A DNA stretch of 64,000 nucleotides from Shewanella sp. 1CM18E (GTDB lineage: Bacteria > Pseudomonadota > Gammaproteobacteria > Enterobacterales > Shewanellaceae): NCBI RefSeq assembly GCF_023161665.1, contig NZ_JALNTW010000015.1, forward strand, positions 1 through 64,000, given 5' to 3'. Of this stretch, positions 23,995 through 33,577 are shown one piece after another (positions within the stretch are counted from its first letter, which is position 1; each line of letters begins with the position of its first letter). Both the position numbers and the translations under genes were made by a program. The notes beneath the pieces were generated by a model that worked only from the letters and a program-made list of their open reading frames with translations, was not told the DNA's origin and searched no databases.

Positions 23995-26479
23995 TAGCAG
24001 ACTTCCTTGTAAAGTTTTGAATAAAAGGCGAAAGCAAAAAGGTAAAACTAATACCTAATAGCAAGGTTAAACCAAAGGCATTGATGGCGGGTGTTTGGCT
24101 AAACGCCAGCAAGCCAAAAGCTAATAGAGTAGAAATAGCTGACATAGATACCGCTAACATCACTCCACGAGTTTGCTGCTTAGATTCGGCAAAAAACAGA
24201 CTGTAATCAACGCCAATTCCAAACACCAAAATTAGTGCTAATGCGTGGAACAAGGTTAATGGATTTTGCAATATGCCTAAACTCGCTAGGGTTAACAGTG
24301 CCGAAAGTGCAGGTACAGCAATGACTACCGCAGCGAGTTTGTTACCAAATCGCATCGTAAAAATAAGCCCCGCAACAATCAGTGCAATGGCAAGAAAGGC
24401 TAGCGTTAGCTGACGGTAATGGCCCATTACTTTAGAAATATCACCAACCTTATCAATCAGTTTGATATGCGCATTGCCATCAAAAAGAGCGGCAAAAGTA
24501 TTGAGCTGCTTAATACCGCCAAGTAGCACGATTGCGCCATATTCTGTGTTTGCTTGAGCGCTTGAGTTATCAGTATTTATTGCTGGTAACCATAGCGGCT
24601 TAAAGCTTAAGCCAGCCTGATGGCTAAAAAAGCTTTCGGCGTTTATAAACTGCCTGTTACCAGCCTGATAATCGGCTACTAGCTTGGCCTTTATGCTGTC
24701 ATCTAAGCCGAGTTGCGCCACAATCGAATCTAAGTGATGCAGGTAAATATCAGCTTGCAGATGATAGTTCATTTGCTGACTTGCTTGGCTTGGCAAGAAG
24801 CGAGTTAGGCTTAAATGATTACCTATTAGCTGGTCTTGCTCAGCTTGCTGCAGAACTGGCTCTAGTTTTTCCAATTGCTGCTTTACTTGCTCTTCAGTTG
24901 CGCCGCTGACCAATAGAAATTGGTTGTCAGTGCCGCCGCTTAATAAGCGTCGCAGTTGGTCTTCTTCTGTTTGAATCTCTATCGGAGTGTGCTGCAGCTG
25001 GCGAATATCATCATCGGCGCTAAGTAGCCATAATCCAGCTGCAATAAACAAGCTTGAACTTAGTGCGAGTAGCAATTTGGCCCGTAGGCTTGATGGGGTA
25101 AACCGTTTAAGCATAAAAGCTTGGTAATGCTGAGCAAGATTAAGTGCGCGGCTCGCATCTTTTAAAGGACTCGCAGCAATTACAGGGTAGGCAAGTAACA
25201 GGGTAAGGTACGCCCCGAGCAAGCCTGCGGCGCAAAATACAGCCACTTGCTGCATTCCAGGAAACGGTGCTAAACCTAGCGCGCTATAGGCGATAATGCT
25301 GGTTAATAACGCCAGACTTACTGCAGTGAAAATATGCTTAATGATGTTATCGCTGCTGTCTTGTGGGTTATTAAGCCGCTCACAATAATAGTGAAAACAA
25401 TAGTCGATAGAGATCCCGATTAAACTCGTACCAAACACTAAGGTGAGTAAGTGCAACTCACCAAAAATAACACTTGTGGCAACTATGGCTAATAACATGC
25501 TGCTACTGACAGTGACTACCGCTATGGTCAGCGGCATTATCGAGCGAAACGCTAGCCACACTAAGCCAATGACACCAATTAGCGACAACAGGCCAATAGT
25601 CGACACCTCTTGTTTGGCGTTTTCGGTCGCAGCAGCGGCATGAAAGAGTGCACCAGCTTTAATTATTTCAATGCTGTTAGCTTGCGAACTCGTTGCAGTA
25701 TGTTGGGAAGTCACTGCGGTAAAGGCGTTGTCGAGTACGGTTAATTGAGCATGTTGTGCATTAGGATTAAAGGCGCTGTCGCGACCTTTTGCCATAACGA
25801 TTGCTGCATACTGTGGCTTTGGAGTCGCAGCAGATGGCGCAATATTGGCAATCAATATACCTTGTTTAACGTTCAGTTGCTGTGATGGCGCAAGGCTGAG
25901 TAATGAGTCAGGATACAGTAACAGAGGGTCGCGGCTAATTAGTTCGCTATTGGCATAGCTAAAGGCGTTATAGAGTTTCTCTAACGCAGATTGGGTGAGT
26001 TGCTGCCAATTACCTTGCTGTAATTGTTGGCGCTGCTCCTCAGTGAGAAGCTGAAATCTATGTTTAAAGTAATAACTATTTAGCGCATCAGCTTGAGCCA
26101 TATCGGCGCTAGAGATGTCGATAAAAGGGCTAGAGTTAGATGCTGAGTCTGAGTCTGAGCATGAACTGGAATTGCTATTACCTTGTTGCAGCTTAGCCAT
26201 AGCGAGTTTAGCTGCATCAATGGCCGCTTGCTCATTATCACTTATAAATCCAAGGTAAATACGGTTAGCGAGTTGCTGCTCAACCTGTGCCATAGCTCGT
26301 TGAGTTAGCGGGCTTTCGCTAACTTTGGGCAGCATCGCTAGAATGTCGCTTTGAATTCTTGCGCCGTTTTGCCATGAGAGCCAACCAGATAGGGCTGTCA
26401 TCACCAGTAAGGCTAGCCAAATAGCAAACCTCAATTTGGCGGTTTTAGGACTTAACCAATAGCGCAAAGTGGGCAGCAT
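23984..26479 (-). CDS. apeM: APE exporter ApeM (MMPL/RND family)
   Basis: The 831-residue inner-membrane transporter has the twofold RND layout: one N-terminal helix, a large periplasmic loop, five or six helices (about residues 290-450), then the same pattern again to the C-terminus. The helix pairs include LTLVFGTSLIGISIDYCFHYY and ALALILVFGIGVDYSLFFAES, with the usual GxxxDY element in both halves. It should lift the finished lipid-linked pigment out of the inner membrane for hand-over to ApeL. Five bases separate it from apeL. Confidence 0.85.
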   Translation of the reverse strand: MLPTLRYWLSPKTAKLRFAIWLALLVMTALSGWLSWQNGARIQSDILAMLPKVSESPLTQRAMAQVEQQLANRIYLGFISDNEQAAIDAAKLAMAKLQQGNSNSSSCSDSDSASNSSPFIDISSADMAQADALNSYYFKHRFQLLTEEQRQQLQQGNWQQLTQSALEKLYNAFSYANSELISRDPLLLYPDSLLSLAPSQQLNVKQGILIANIAPSAATPKPQYAAIVMAKGRDSAFNPNAQHAQLTVLDNAFTAVTSQHTATSSQANSIEIIKAGALFHAAAATENAKQEVSTIGLLSLIGVIGLVWLAFRSIMPLTIAVVTVSSSMLLAIVATSVIFGELHLLTLVFGTSLIGISIDYCFHYYCERLNNPQDSSDNIIKHIFTAVSLALLTSIIAYSALGLAPFPGMQQVAVFCAAGLLGAYLTLLLAYPVIAASPLKDASRALNLAQHYQAFMLKRFTPSSLRAKLLLALSSSLFIAAGLWLLSADDDIRQLQHTPIEIQTEEDQLRRLLSGGTDNQFLLVSGATEEQVKQQLEKLEPVLQQAEQDQLIGNHLSLTRFLPSQASQQMNYHLQADIYLHHLDSIVAQLGLDDSIKAKLVADYQAGNRQFINAESFFSHQAGLSFKPLWLPAINTDNSSAQANTEYGAIVLLGGIKQLNTFAALFDGNAHIKLIDKVGDISKVMGHYRQLTLAFLAIALIVAGLIFTMRFGNKLAAVVIAVPALSALLTLASLGILQNPLTLFHALALILVFGIGVDYSLFFAESKQQTRGVMLAVSMSAISTLLAFGLLAFSQTPAINAFGLTLLLGISFTFLLSPFIQNFTRKSANVD

Positions 26480-26484
26480 GTGAG

Positions 26485-27252
26485 TTACTTGCCCTCAGGA
26501 GAGTAGCGAGCCTTATCTGCATCACTAAGTGGCGAATCATTAACTGCAGAAAATTCAATTTGGCTCCGATCGCCATTATCACTGAACAGCACTAAAGATT
26601 GGATCTGCTGTGCGCCTGTTAGCACTAATTTCGGCATAGCTTTTTGCACTATGGCATCAAGTGGCTTTAGCCCAAGTTGCCACTGGGTAGAAGCTGGCGA
26701 CGAGCTAACGTTGTTAGTCTTGGCAGATGGCATAATAAGGCTAAGCTCAAAATGTTGCTTCAATGCGGTTATATCGCCGCTAAGCAAAGCATTCAGTAGC
26801 TTAGGCATGATATCACTCAACATATTAGCGCTAGTCTGCTCGGCGTGGTTAACGCTGATACGGCCTTGGCTGTCGACTTGAATGAGTTGTTTATCCTTAA
26901 GGATTAAGGTACTGGCAAAAGGCTTATTCTGCTGCCAAATAACCCCGATATTGTTAGCAAATACAAATTCACCATGACTGATTAATGGCTTTTTCAGTAC
27001 TTTAAGATAGCGAGCCTGAGTGAAGTGTCCTTTTGCTTGCTCGCTTGGTGATAAGCTTTGGCTTAACTTAACCAACTCAGCGTTAGTTGCTGGCTTAGCA
27101 AATAGCGCTGAGTAGTCAGTAGCAGAAGTACTCATTGCAGCATCGCCGATGGCTGGCACCTGCGCTGCGTAGCTTTTATTTAGGCTACTATCTGTCAGCA
27201 CTACAGCGGCGATAATGAAAAGACTGAATGCAGCCAGCTGCAAGAGCTTCAT
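26485..27252 (-). CDS. apeL: APE LolA-like periplasmic carrier ApeL
   Basis: The 255-residue protein has an N-terminal signal sequence and a LolA-like core (GHFTQARYLKVLKKPLISHGEFVF then IGVIWQQNKPFASTLILKD). LolA-type proteins carry lipids or lipoproteins across the periplasm. In this setting it should carry the aryl polyene lipid from ApeM to the outer membrane. It has a longer Ala/Ser-rich linker after the signal peptide than housekeeping LolA. Confidence 0.8.
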   Translation of the reverse strand: MKLLQLAAFSLFIIAAVVLTDSSLNKSYAAQVPAIGDAAMSTSATDYSALFAKPATNAELVKLSQSLSPSEQAKGHFTQARYLKVLKKPLISHGEFVFANNIGVIWQQNKPFASTLILKDKQLIQVDSQGRISVNHAEQTSANMLSDIMPKLLNALLSGDITALKQHFELSLIMPSAKTNNVSSSPASTQWQLGLKPLDAIVQKAMPKLVLTGAQQIQSLVLFSDNGDRSQIEFSAVNDSPLSDADKARYSPEGK

Positions 27253-27257
27253 GCGAG

Positions 27258-27698
27258 TTACTCCATGCCTTGGGCGTTTTCTGGTAGCAGATGAGCTATT
27301 TTCTGTAAAAATACTTCAGGCGTAACAAAGCAGAGCTCTTGGGTTTGCATATCGACTGCGGCTTGAATTGTGTATCCTTTAGTTATGCGTTTACCTGTTT
27401 GAGCATCAAGTACTTGGTAGTTAATCTTTAGACGGTTTTCCCACTCAACTAACGCTGCCTTAACCAGCACCTTTTGTTCAAAGGTGCTTGATTGAACGTA
27501 CTTTATCTGCACATCAACAATTGGCCAGCTAAAGCCAGAATCTTGCATAGCGCGGTAGCCATAGCCAATTTTATCCAGCAGTTTACAGCGGACTAACTCA
27601 AAATAGCGTAAGTAGTTACCATGCCAAGTGATGCCCATCGAATCGACATCGTGAAACGGAATTTCAACTTCCATCTCTGCGTGTAAAATGCCTTTCAT
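27258..27698 (-). CDS. apeK: APE acyl-CoA/ACP thioesterase ApeK
   Basis: This 146-residue hotdog thioesterase is of the 4-hydroxybenzoyl-CoA type, with the active-site Asp in FHDVDSMGITWHGNYLRYFE. It may release the chain or edit wrong starters. The ATG at 27698 has AAGGA eight bases upstream; the earlier in-frame start at 27734 lies inside the lyase gene and has no ribosome site. It sits between the ammonia-lyase and apeL. Confidence 0.82.
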   Translation of the reverse strand: MKGILHAEMEVEIPFHDVDSMGITWHGNYLRYFELVRCKLLDKIGYGYRAMQDSGFSWPIVDVQIKYVQSSTFEQKVLVKAALVEWENRLKINYQVLDAQTGKRITKGYTIQAAVDMQTQELCFVTPEVFLQKIAHLLPENAQGME

Positions 27699-27712
27699 TA
27701 GTAATGTCCTTA

Positions 27713-29272
27713 TTATTTTCCGCACACTTCCCAATAACCGTGTTGGATCTTATCCACGGTTGAGCGTAGCGTTTGTTCTAGCGGTCTATCTTCAGTTAGC
27801 AGCTCAAAATCAGCTTCAACTTGCGCAAGGGTATTGGCTAAAGATGGCGTGATTGAGCTGGCAACTAGCTCTTGTTGGGCGATACGCAGACGAATACCTT
27901 GCGACATAGCTAATAGTGCCGCAGCTGCAACTTGCTCAGTAAGCTGTAATACGCGCATACAGTCTCGAGCAGAGATAGTGCCCATGCTGACTTTATCTTG
28001 GTTATGGCATTCGGTTGAGCGCGAGAACACGCTGGCCGGCATAGTGTTTTTTAATGCTTCTGCAGTCCAAGCTGAAACGCCAATTTGTACCGCTTTAAAG
28101 CCATGGTTAATTGCCTTGCGGTTGCCCGTTGCGCCAGATAGGTTTGCTGGTAAACCGTTATTGAATTTTTGATCCATTACCAACGCCATTTGGCGATCAA
28201 TAAGATCGGCAATATTGGCTACTGCGTTTTTCATCGCGTCCATCGCAAAGGCAATATGGCCGCCATAGAAGTGGCCGCCATGCAGAATATGCTCGCCCTC
28301 ACCATCAACAATTGGGTTGTCGTTAGCGCTGTTTAGTTCTGTTTCAATAAACTGGCGCATAAATGGTAGTGCATCTTGCAGCACGCCGATAACATGCGGC
28401 GCGCAGCGAATAGAATATCTGTCTTGCAGTCTGTCGGAGTTACGTGGATGGATATGATGATTTAAATCTTCACGGATCCACGCTGCAATTTGGTTTTGAC
28501 CTGGATGAGGCTTAGCGGCAAATAGAATGTCGTCAAAATGGTTGGAGTTACCTTTTAAGGTTAGCGATGCCATAGCTGTTATACGGCTAGCAAGGCGCGC
28601 CATATATTGCGCTCTGTCATAGGCTAAGCAGGCTAGGGCGGTCATTACCGCGGTGCCGTTCATTAGGGCCAAACCTTCTTTTGGGCGCAGTTTAAGTGGC
28701 ACGATATTAAGCTCTTTATACACATCACTCGTTGGGCGGCGCTCACCTTGATAAATCACATCGCGCTCGCCAACCAGTACTGCAGCTAGGTAAGACAGTG
28801 GCGTTAAGTCGCCGCTGGCACCAACTGAACCTTCTTCTGGGATCACCGGTGTGATATTTAGGTTTAGCAAGGTCTCAATACGCTGTAACAGCTCATAAGT
28901 CACCCCTGACTTGCCAATAGCTAAAGAGCTTAAACGGCATGCCATAACAGCACGGGCTTGCATTGGCGACAATATTTCGCCCATGCCACAGCCATGAAAA
29001 CGGGTTAAATGCAGTGGTAATTCATGCACCAGATCTAGGCCAACAGTTACAGTACAAGAGTCGCCGTAACCAGTAGTAACGCCGTAGACCACACCTTCCT
29101 CTTTTAAGAGGCTATCAATAAACAGTGCGCCTTTTTGAATATAGGCGCGATACTCAGCTGTTTGATTGAGCTTAGCCTTTGCGCCTTTAGCAATGGCGAC
29201 CACATCTTCAAGCGATAGGCTGTTATAGCCAAATTCTACCGACTGTGGCTGAGGTGTTGTGTCTTGGGTCAT
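27713..29272 (-). CDS. aromatic amino acid ammonia-lyase (HAL/PAL/TAL family)
   Basis: The 519-residue enzyme removes ammonia from an aromatic amino acid. The Ala-Ser-Gly triad that forms the MIO cofactor is in GSVGASGDLTPLSYLAAVLVG, and the catalytic loop Tyr is in VVYGVTTGYGDS. Other family segments are ALMNGTAVMTALACL, DRYSIRCAPHVIGVLQDA and NDNPIVDGE. The selectivity doublet in LHLTRFHGCG is Phe-His, whereas PAL has Phe-Leu, TAL His-Leu and HAL Ser-His. Location inside the APE cluster points to cinnamate or coumarate as starter. It overlaps apeJ by four bases. Confidence 0.88.
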   Translation of the reverse strand: MTQDTTPQPQSVEFGYNSLSLEDVVAIAKGAKAKLNQTAEYRAYIQKGALFIDSLLKEEGVVYGVTTGYGDSCTVTVGLDLVHELPLHLTRFHGCGMGEILSPMQARAVMACRLSSLAIGKSGVTYELLQRIETLLNLNITPVIPEEGSVGASGDLTPLSYLAAVLVGERDVIYQGERRPTSDVYKELNIVPLKLRPKEGLALMNGTAVMTALACLAYDRAQYMARLASRITAMASLTLKGNSNHFDDILFAAKPHPGQNQIAAWIREDLNHHIHPRNSDRLQDRYSIRCAPHVIGVLQDALPFMRQFIETELNSANDNPIVDGEGEHILHGGHFYGGHIAFAMDAMKNAVANIADLIDRQMALVMDQKFNNGLPANLSGATGNRKAINHGFKAVQIGVSAWTAEALKNTMPASVFSRSTECHNQDKVSMGTISARDCMRVLQLTEQVAAAALLAMSQGIRLRIAQQELVASSITPSLANTLAQVEADFELLTEDRPLEQTLRSTVDKIQHGYWEVCGK

Positions 29273-31023
29273 TTGCTTGCTTGTCCTTTACTATTGCAGT
29301 CATTACTGCAATCACTACTATTGGCGTGGGTTCGTTGTGCTTGCTCATCTTTACGCCAAAAATCATAAAAATTAAACCATTGCAGCGGTTCACTTAATGC
29401 ATGACGCGCTAAGCGAGTACTAAATTCATCTACGGCTTGCTCGATACGTTCTGCACGGCCTGCTCTTGGGCCTTTTAAGGTGTCGGCAAAATGCTCTAAA
29501 TGCACATGGTAGCGACCATTTTGGCGCAGGCAGAACATGGTATACACCGGGCAGTCTAGTAGGCCGGCTAAAATAAAAGGTCCTTGAGGAAACGGCGCTT
29601 GCTCGCCTAAAAAGTCTTGGTAAATTACCCGACCTGCTGTTTGCGATGAGGTGCGATCGCCGGCTATTACCACCAGTTCTCCATTCTCAATTTTTTGCTG
29701 CAGTAACATTGAGGTACTGGGCCCAAGTTCGGTCACTTGGATAAGGTTGAGTGCACTGTCTGGATTAAGTTGCTTTAGTACTCGGTTAAAGTTTTCAGCA
29801 TTTTCAGTCAGCACCATCACGTTAACTTTTACTTTGCGCTGGTGGATTGAAATGGCGCGGCACAGCTCCAAATTACCTAAATGCGATACTAGCAACACTG
29901 CACCATTTCCTGCTGCAAGTTCATTGGCGAGCATCTCGCGATTAGGAAACTCCACCTGTTCGAGTTTGATACGGTCGCACCATGCGTCGATTCTATCGAG
30001 AGCGGCATTACCAAAGGCAAAAAAGTGTTTCAGGCTATCGCGCCAGCTAAGTGATTCACTCAATTGTGGATGATCAGGCTGCTGCTGTTTGACGTGCTCT
30101 AGAAACTGTTTTGATGCAGCTCTAGCAGTGCTGCCAGTAATAAAGAAATACACAATCACTGGGTACATGATCGCACGGCATAACCAATGACCACCAAAAC
30201 GGTAGCTTTCGGCAATCAGTTTTATGCCCCAGTAGCTGCCGCGCTCGGTCATATTAGACCAATGCTTGTTTTTATTTGAGGCGGTGAATAGCTGCTTTAT
30301 CGACTGTAAAAGCCGTTTAGGTTGACGCCACAACATGCCGAAAAATAACTTGCTGTGCATTAAAGAGATACGCACATTATCTTTAAGCCCTTGAAAATGA
30401 CTGACACCATCTTCGGGGTAGATGACACGGGTGGGCAGGTGAATAATCAGCACCCCTTGCCAGTAAAGACGTACCAAGACTTCGATATCAAAATCCATGC
30501 GTTCGCCTAAGGCGTGGCTTAGAAATAGCTTTTCAGTGGCGGCAAGCGGATAAATGCGAAAGCCACACATGGAGTCTTTAATATCAAAGCTTAAGGTTTC
30601 TACCCACACCCAGAAATGGGTGATATAGCGGCCATATAAACGACCTTTAGGCACTGACTCATCGTATTGCGGTAAACCTGAAATCAAGGCTTCTGGCGCC
30701 GATTCTGCTCGCTCAATCATAGCCGGAATATCTGCTAAATCGTGTTGGCCGTCGGCGTCAACTTGCAGTGCATGGGTAAAACCATCGGCATAGGCAGTGC
30801 GCAGTCCTGTCATTACCGCAGCGCCTTTACCGCGATTGTATGGGTGATGCAGTAACGTCACCCAAGGGTATTTTTCTGTTAGCTCGATCAGTAAAAAGCG
30901 GGTTTCATCATCGCTACCATCGTTAATTAAGTAACAAGGTAAATCAAAGGCCGCAAGCGCCTCTAGCGTGCGCTCAATGGCGCCGCGATGATTATAGTTT
31001 GGTACGACTAAAGCTAAGCGCAT
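29269..31023 (-). CDS. apeJ: ApeJ: glycosyltransferase family 2 fused to LpxL-like acyltransferase
   Basis: The 584-residue protein has two enzyme domains. Residues 1-240 form a GT2 domain (VVPNYNHRG, LINDGSDDETR, QVDADGQHD). Residues about 280-560 form a lipid A-type acyltransferase with the His-x4-Glu motif in HLGNLELCRAI and IAGDRTS later. The pair probably builds the sugar-lipid anchor to which the polyene is attached. It overlaps apeI by one base and the lyase gene by four. Confidence 0.85.
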   Translation of the reverse strand: MRLALVVPNYNHRGAIERTLEALAAFDLPCYLINDGSDDETRFLLIELTEKYPWVTLLHHPYNRGKGAAVMTGLRTAYADGFTHALQVDADGQHDLADIPAMIERAESAPEALISGLPQYDESVPKGRLYGRYITHFWVWVETLSFDIKDSMCGFRIYPLAATEKLFLSHALGERMDFDIEVLVRLYWQGVLIIHLPTRVIYPEDGVSHFQGLKDNVRISLMHSKLFFGMLWRQPKRLLQSIKQLFTASNKNKHWSNMTERGSYWGIKLIAESYRFGGHWLCRAIMYPVIVYFFITGSTARAASKQFLEHVKQQQPDHPQLSESLSWRDSLKHFFAFGNAALDRIDAWCDRIKLEQVEFPNREMLANELAAGNGAVLLVSHLGNLELCRAISIHQRKVKVNVMVLTENAENFNRVLKQLNPDSALNLIQVTELGPSTSMLLQQKIENGELVVIAGDRTSSQTAGRVIYQDFLGEQAPFPQGPFILAGLLDCPVYTMFCLRQNGRYHVHLEHFADTLKGPRAGRAERIEQAVDEFSTRLARHALSEPLQWFNFYDFWRKDEQAQRTHANSSDCSNDCNSKGQASK

Positions 31024-31400
31024 TAGCTGCCTACCGCTACTGGAGAGTTAGTGGTATTGAGGGCGATGCGACCCGACGCAAAACGCTTTTCGCCATCACT
31101 ATAAGCAAAGGTGAGTTTTTGTTTAGCGGCGCTATGGCTCACAATCAGATCAACCTGAGTGTTAGGTAGCATGAGTTGTTGAAACTTAAGCACTTCAAGT
31201 GTCGCTACATTAACGTTATAGCCAAAGTGAGCGCAGCCAAGCTTGATAGCCCAATCGAGTTGAGTAACCCCTGGCAACACGGGTTGCTCGGGAAAGTGAC
31301 CATTGAAATAGTTAAGATTGGCAGCAATATCCAGTCGCCAAGTAGCGCTATCGGCTTCGCTGGTAAAGCTAATAATGGTGGGCAGATTTGATGTAATCAT
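31023..31400 (-). CDS. apeI: APE dehydratase ApeI
   Basis: This 125-residue hotdog dehydratase has the FabZ-like catalytic segment NYFNGHFPEQPVLPGVTQLDWA, with the active His in GHFP. It should act with ApeP in each cycle of polyene extension. It overlaps apeH by four bases and apeJ by one, so it is translated as part of a tight chain of coupled genes. Confidence 0.85.
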   Translation of the reverse strand: MITSNLPTIISFTSEADSATWRLDIAANLNYFNGHFPEQPVLPGVTQLDWAIKLGCAHFGYNVNVATLEVLKFQQLMLPNTQVDLIVSHSAAKQKLTFAYSDGEKRFASGRIALNTTNSPVAVGS

Positions 31401-32776
31401 TTGCTTTTAAACTTATCAATATCAAATAGGGCTAACATATTTGTTTGCACCCGCTTACCTTGTTGGTCTAAAGGTAAAGCATCTGGGTAACGCCAACGTC
31501 TAGGTAATGTCACCCGTTCAAACTGGCTGAGCAAGTGACTTTTTAATTGATTATTCAGTGCGAGTTTACCGTTCGTTTCTAGCTGAGCAGCCCCCTCTTT
31601 AGAAAGCTCGATAGCTGCACCAAGCTGAACTCTTGGCTGTTCTAGCATGACTAATGCCGCTTTAGATACCCAAGGGTGGCTTTCTAATAAAGATTCCATT
31701 TGCACTAGTGACAGGCGTTTTTCTTCAACTTTAATAATGCGGTCTAAACGGCCTTGCAGGCTAAATTTTCCATCGCTGTGCAATTCAATTTTGTCATCAC
31801 ATTTAAGCCAAGCGTTATCTGGCAAATAAGGAGACTTGAGCATGAGTGCGCCATCGGATTCCGCTTGAGCGATCTCTATTGACGCAAAGGTTTGCCAGCT
31901 GGCATTGGCTTGGTGTTGGCGGCGATAGGCTATACCACCGGTTTCAGTGCTGCCAAAGACTTCGATAGGTGGTTGCCCGTAGCAATTGGCTACCGATTTT
32001 GAAGCGTCAAAGCTCAATGGGCCGCCAGAACTAAACACTAAACTTGGGGCTCGTAATTGCTTTTCGTTGTCCAGTGCATCCGGTAGTCGAGACAGCTGCG
32101 CCGGGCTACTGATCAGGCATAGATTTGGAAATAAATTAGCGTAATAACTTAAGGTTTCAGGGTATTCCACTAAGTCACTTAAAAACGGACGACTTGCCGC
32201 AAGTGGCCAAAGGATCTTAAACAATAGCCCATAGATGTGTTGGTGAGAGACGGTAGATATGACGCTGCAATGAGGTAAGTGTTGGGCAAAAGTATGCTCA
32301 AGCACGCTGACCTCTGCATCAAGCTGGTCAATGGTTTTGACTACACGCTTAGGCTTGCCGCTGCTACCTGAAGTAAACAACACTAACTTGCCGTAGCTTT
32401 GTACTTGTGGCCAGCTACCAGTAGGTGGGTTTTGGTCTTTATCGAGACGTAAAAAACTTTTGCCTTCGCAAATTGGCATATTGGCCATCACGCCATCGTA
32501 CTCATGGGTGAGTTCGCTTAAAGTGCCAGCTTGAGTATTGGCAGGCAAGATCACCTCTTTACCCGCTAATAGACCGGCGCAAAGCCCTACAGCAAAGAGG
32601 TCACTGCTGTCACTGCTTAATAACCAGCGCTGCTCTTCAGATCCCATCAGCTGCTGATGCAACTGACTTACTTGTGAGCAAAAAACTGAGCCGGTAACAA
32701 TATCGTGGTGATTAAAGCTAATCAGCTGCTGCGCAACAGGCCCTTGGCTTAACCAAGCTTTTAGTAAATTCGTCAT
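31397..32776 (-). CDS. apeH: APE AMP-ligase ApeH
   Basis: The 459-residue acyl-AMP ligase should activate the aryl acid starter and load it on an ACP. Visible motifs are the P-loop LFTSGSSGKPKRVV, the VFGSTETGG adenine site, the hinge LQGRLDRIIKVEEKRLSL and a Lys in DQQGKRVQTN that fits the C-terminal catalytic Lys. I start it at ATG 32776, overlapping the apeG stop (ATGA); the longer frame from 32809 runs into apeG. It is shorter than typical ligases, as is usual for ApeH. Confidence 0.85.
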   Translation of the reverse strand: MTNLLKAWLSQGPVAQQLISFNHHDIVTGSVFCSQVSQLHQQLMGSEEQRWLLSSDSSDLFAVGLCAGLLAGKEVILPANTQAGTLSELTHEYDGVMANMPICEGKSFLRLDKDQNPPTGSWPQVQSYGKLVLFTSGSSGKPKRVVKTIDQLDAEVSVLEHTFAQHLPHCSVISTVSHQHIYGLLFKILWPLAASRPFLSDLVEYPETLSYYANLFPNLCLISSPAQLSRLPDALDNEKQLRAPSLVFSSGGPLSFDASKSVANCYGQPPIEVFGSTETGGIAYRRQHQANASWQTFASIEIAQAESDGALMLKSPYLPDNAWLKCDDKIELHSDGKFSLQGRLDRIIKVEEKRLSLVQMESLLESHPWVSKAALVMLEQPRVQLGAAIELSKEGAAQLETNGKLALNNQLKSHLLSQFERVTLPRRWRYPDALPLDQQGKRVQTNMLALFDIDKFKSK

Positions 32777-33321
32777 GACTTTTTTAACCAAAATGTTCGA
32801 TATAACCATTCGCCACCAAGTAGCGACCCAATGAGCAAGTAGGCGATTAAGCCGTTATAGAGTGTCCATGTTTCGATGCTGGTGTATAGAGCGGTATAAA
32901 GCGCCATTGCACCATTAAAAATGAACAGACCACACCATATTAATGTCACACGATTTAAGTAGCCTATAGCGGCGTCTGGTAGCTCTGGCTCTTTGAGTCG
33001 AGCTAATCTTTCTATCATGCTCGGCCCATGTTTGAGTGAATAGCCAAACAAGCTCAACATGGTCAGATTTATCACGACTGGGTAATACAATAGCCAGTCA
33101 TTTTGTTTTGCGATAAAGCTGCCTGCAGTGAGGCCGATACCGACGATAATAGGCAATAATAATGCTTTTACCTGTTGCTGCTGCAGAAACAATCTAAGGA
33201 TTAACACTGCACATAAGCCTAAGGCGATACTGCCTGCTGGCAAATAGTGCAGCCCAAAGTAGACCGCCAGTGGATAAGCGATAACGACTATGGATGTCAC
33301 TATTTGCAAAAACAGTCGCAT
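32773..33321 (-). CDS. apeG: ApeG, COG4648-type inner membrane protein
   Basis: The 182-residue protein is hydrophobic, with about six membrane segments. It has the family's NDWLLYYPVVINLTMLSLFGYSL and LYNGLIAYLLIGSLLGGEWLYR segments. Its role is not known, but it is constant in APE clusters between the ACPs and the AMP-ligase. It shares one base with the apeF stop. Confidence 0.75.
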   Translation of the reverse strand: MRLFLQIVTSIVVIAYPLAVYFGLHYLPAGSIALGLCAVLILRLFLQQQQVKALLLPIIVGIGLTAGSFIAKQNDWLLYYPVVINLTMLSLFGYSLKHGPSMIERLARLKEPELPDAAIGYLNRVTLIWCGLFIFNGAMALYTALYTSIETWTLYNGLIAYLLIGSLLGGEWLYRTFWLKKS

Positions 33322-33569
33322 TAGTCTTGCACTAAACCTTCAATTGCGCTGACAACATCATTGACGGTTCTTACAGCTTTAAACTCTTCAGGCTTAATCT
33401 TTTTACCTGTCATTTGTTGCAGCTTAATCACTAAATCAACGGCATCAATGCTGTCTAAATCAAGCTCTTCATATAGAGAGGCTTCAAGGGTGATATCGTC
33501 TGCATCAATCTCAAACTCATCCACAAGGATTTGGGTTAGCATGTCTAGGATTTGTTCACGAGTTTGCAT
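33321..33569 (-). CDS. apeF: acyl carrier protein ApeF
   Basis: The 82-residue ACP has the phosphopantetheine site DLDSIDAVDL, with Ser as the attachment residue. One of the two APE carriers holds the starter or growing chain. The first ATG (33572) lies only one base from AGGAGG, so the second ATG at 33569 is the more likely start. Six bases separate its frame from the apeE stop. Confidence 0.88.
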   Translation of the reverse strand: MQTREQILDMLTQILVDEFEIDADDITLEASLYEELDLDSIDAVDLVIKLQQMTGKKIKPEEFKAVRTVNDVVSAIEGLVQD

Positions 33570-33577
33570 CATTCCTC

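Noticed and set aside
26101..26180. Ser/Asp-rich low-complexity patch in apeM resembling a coding repeat
   Set aside because: It is a short linker of the exporter (SNSSSCSDSDSASNSS), not a repeat array.
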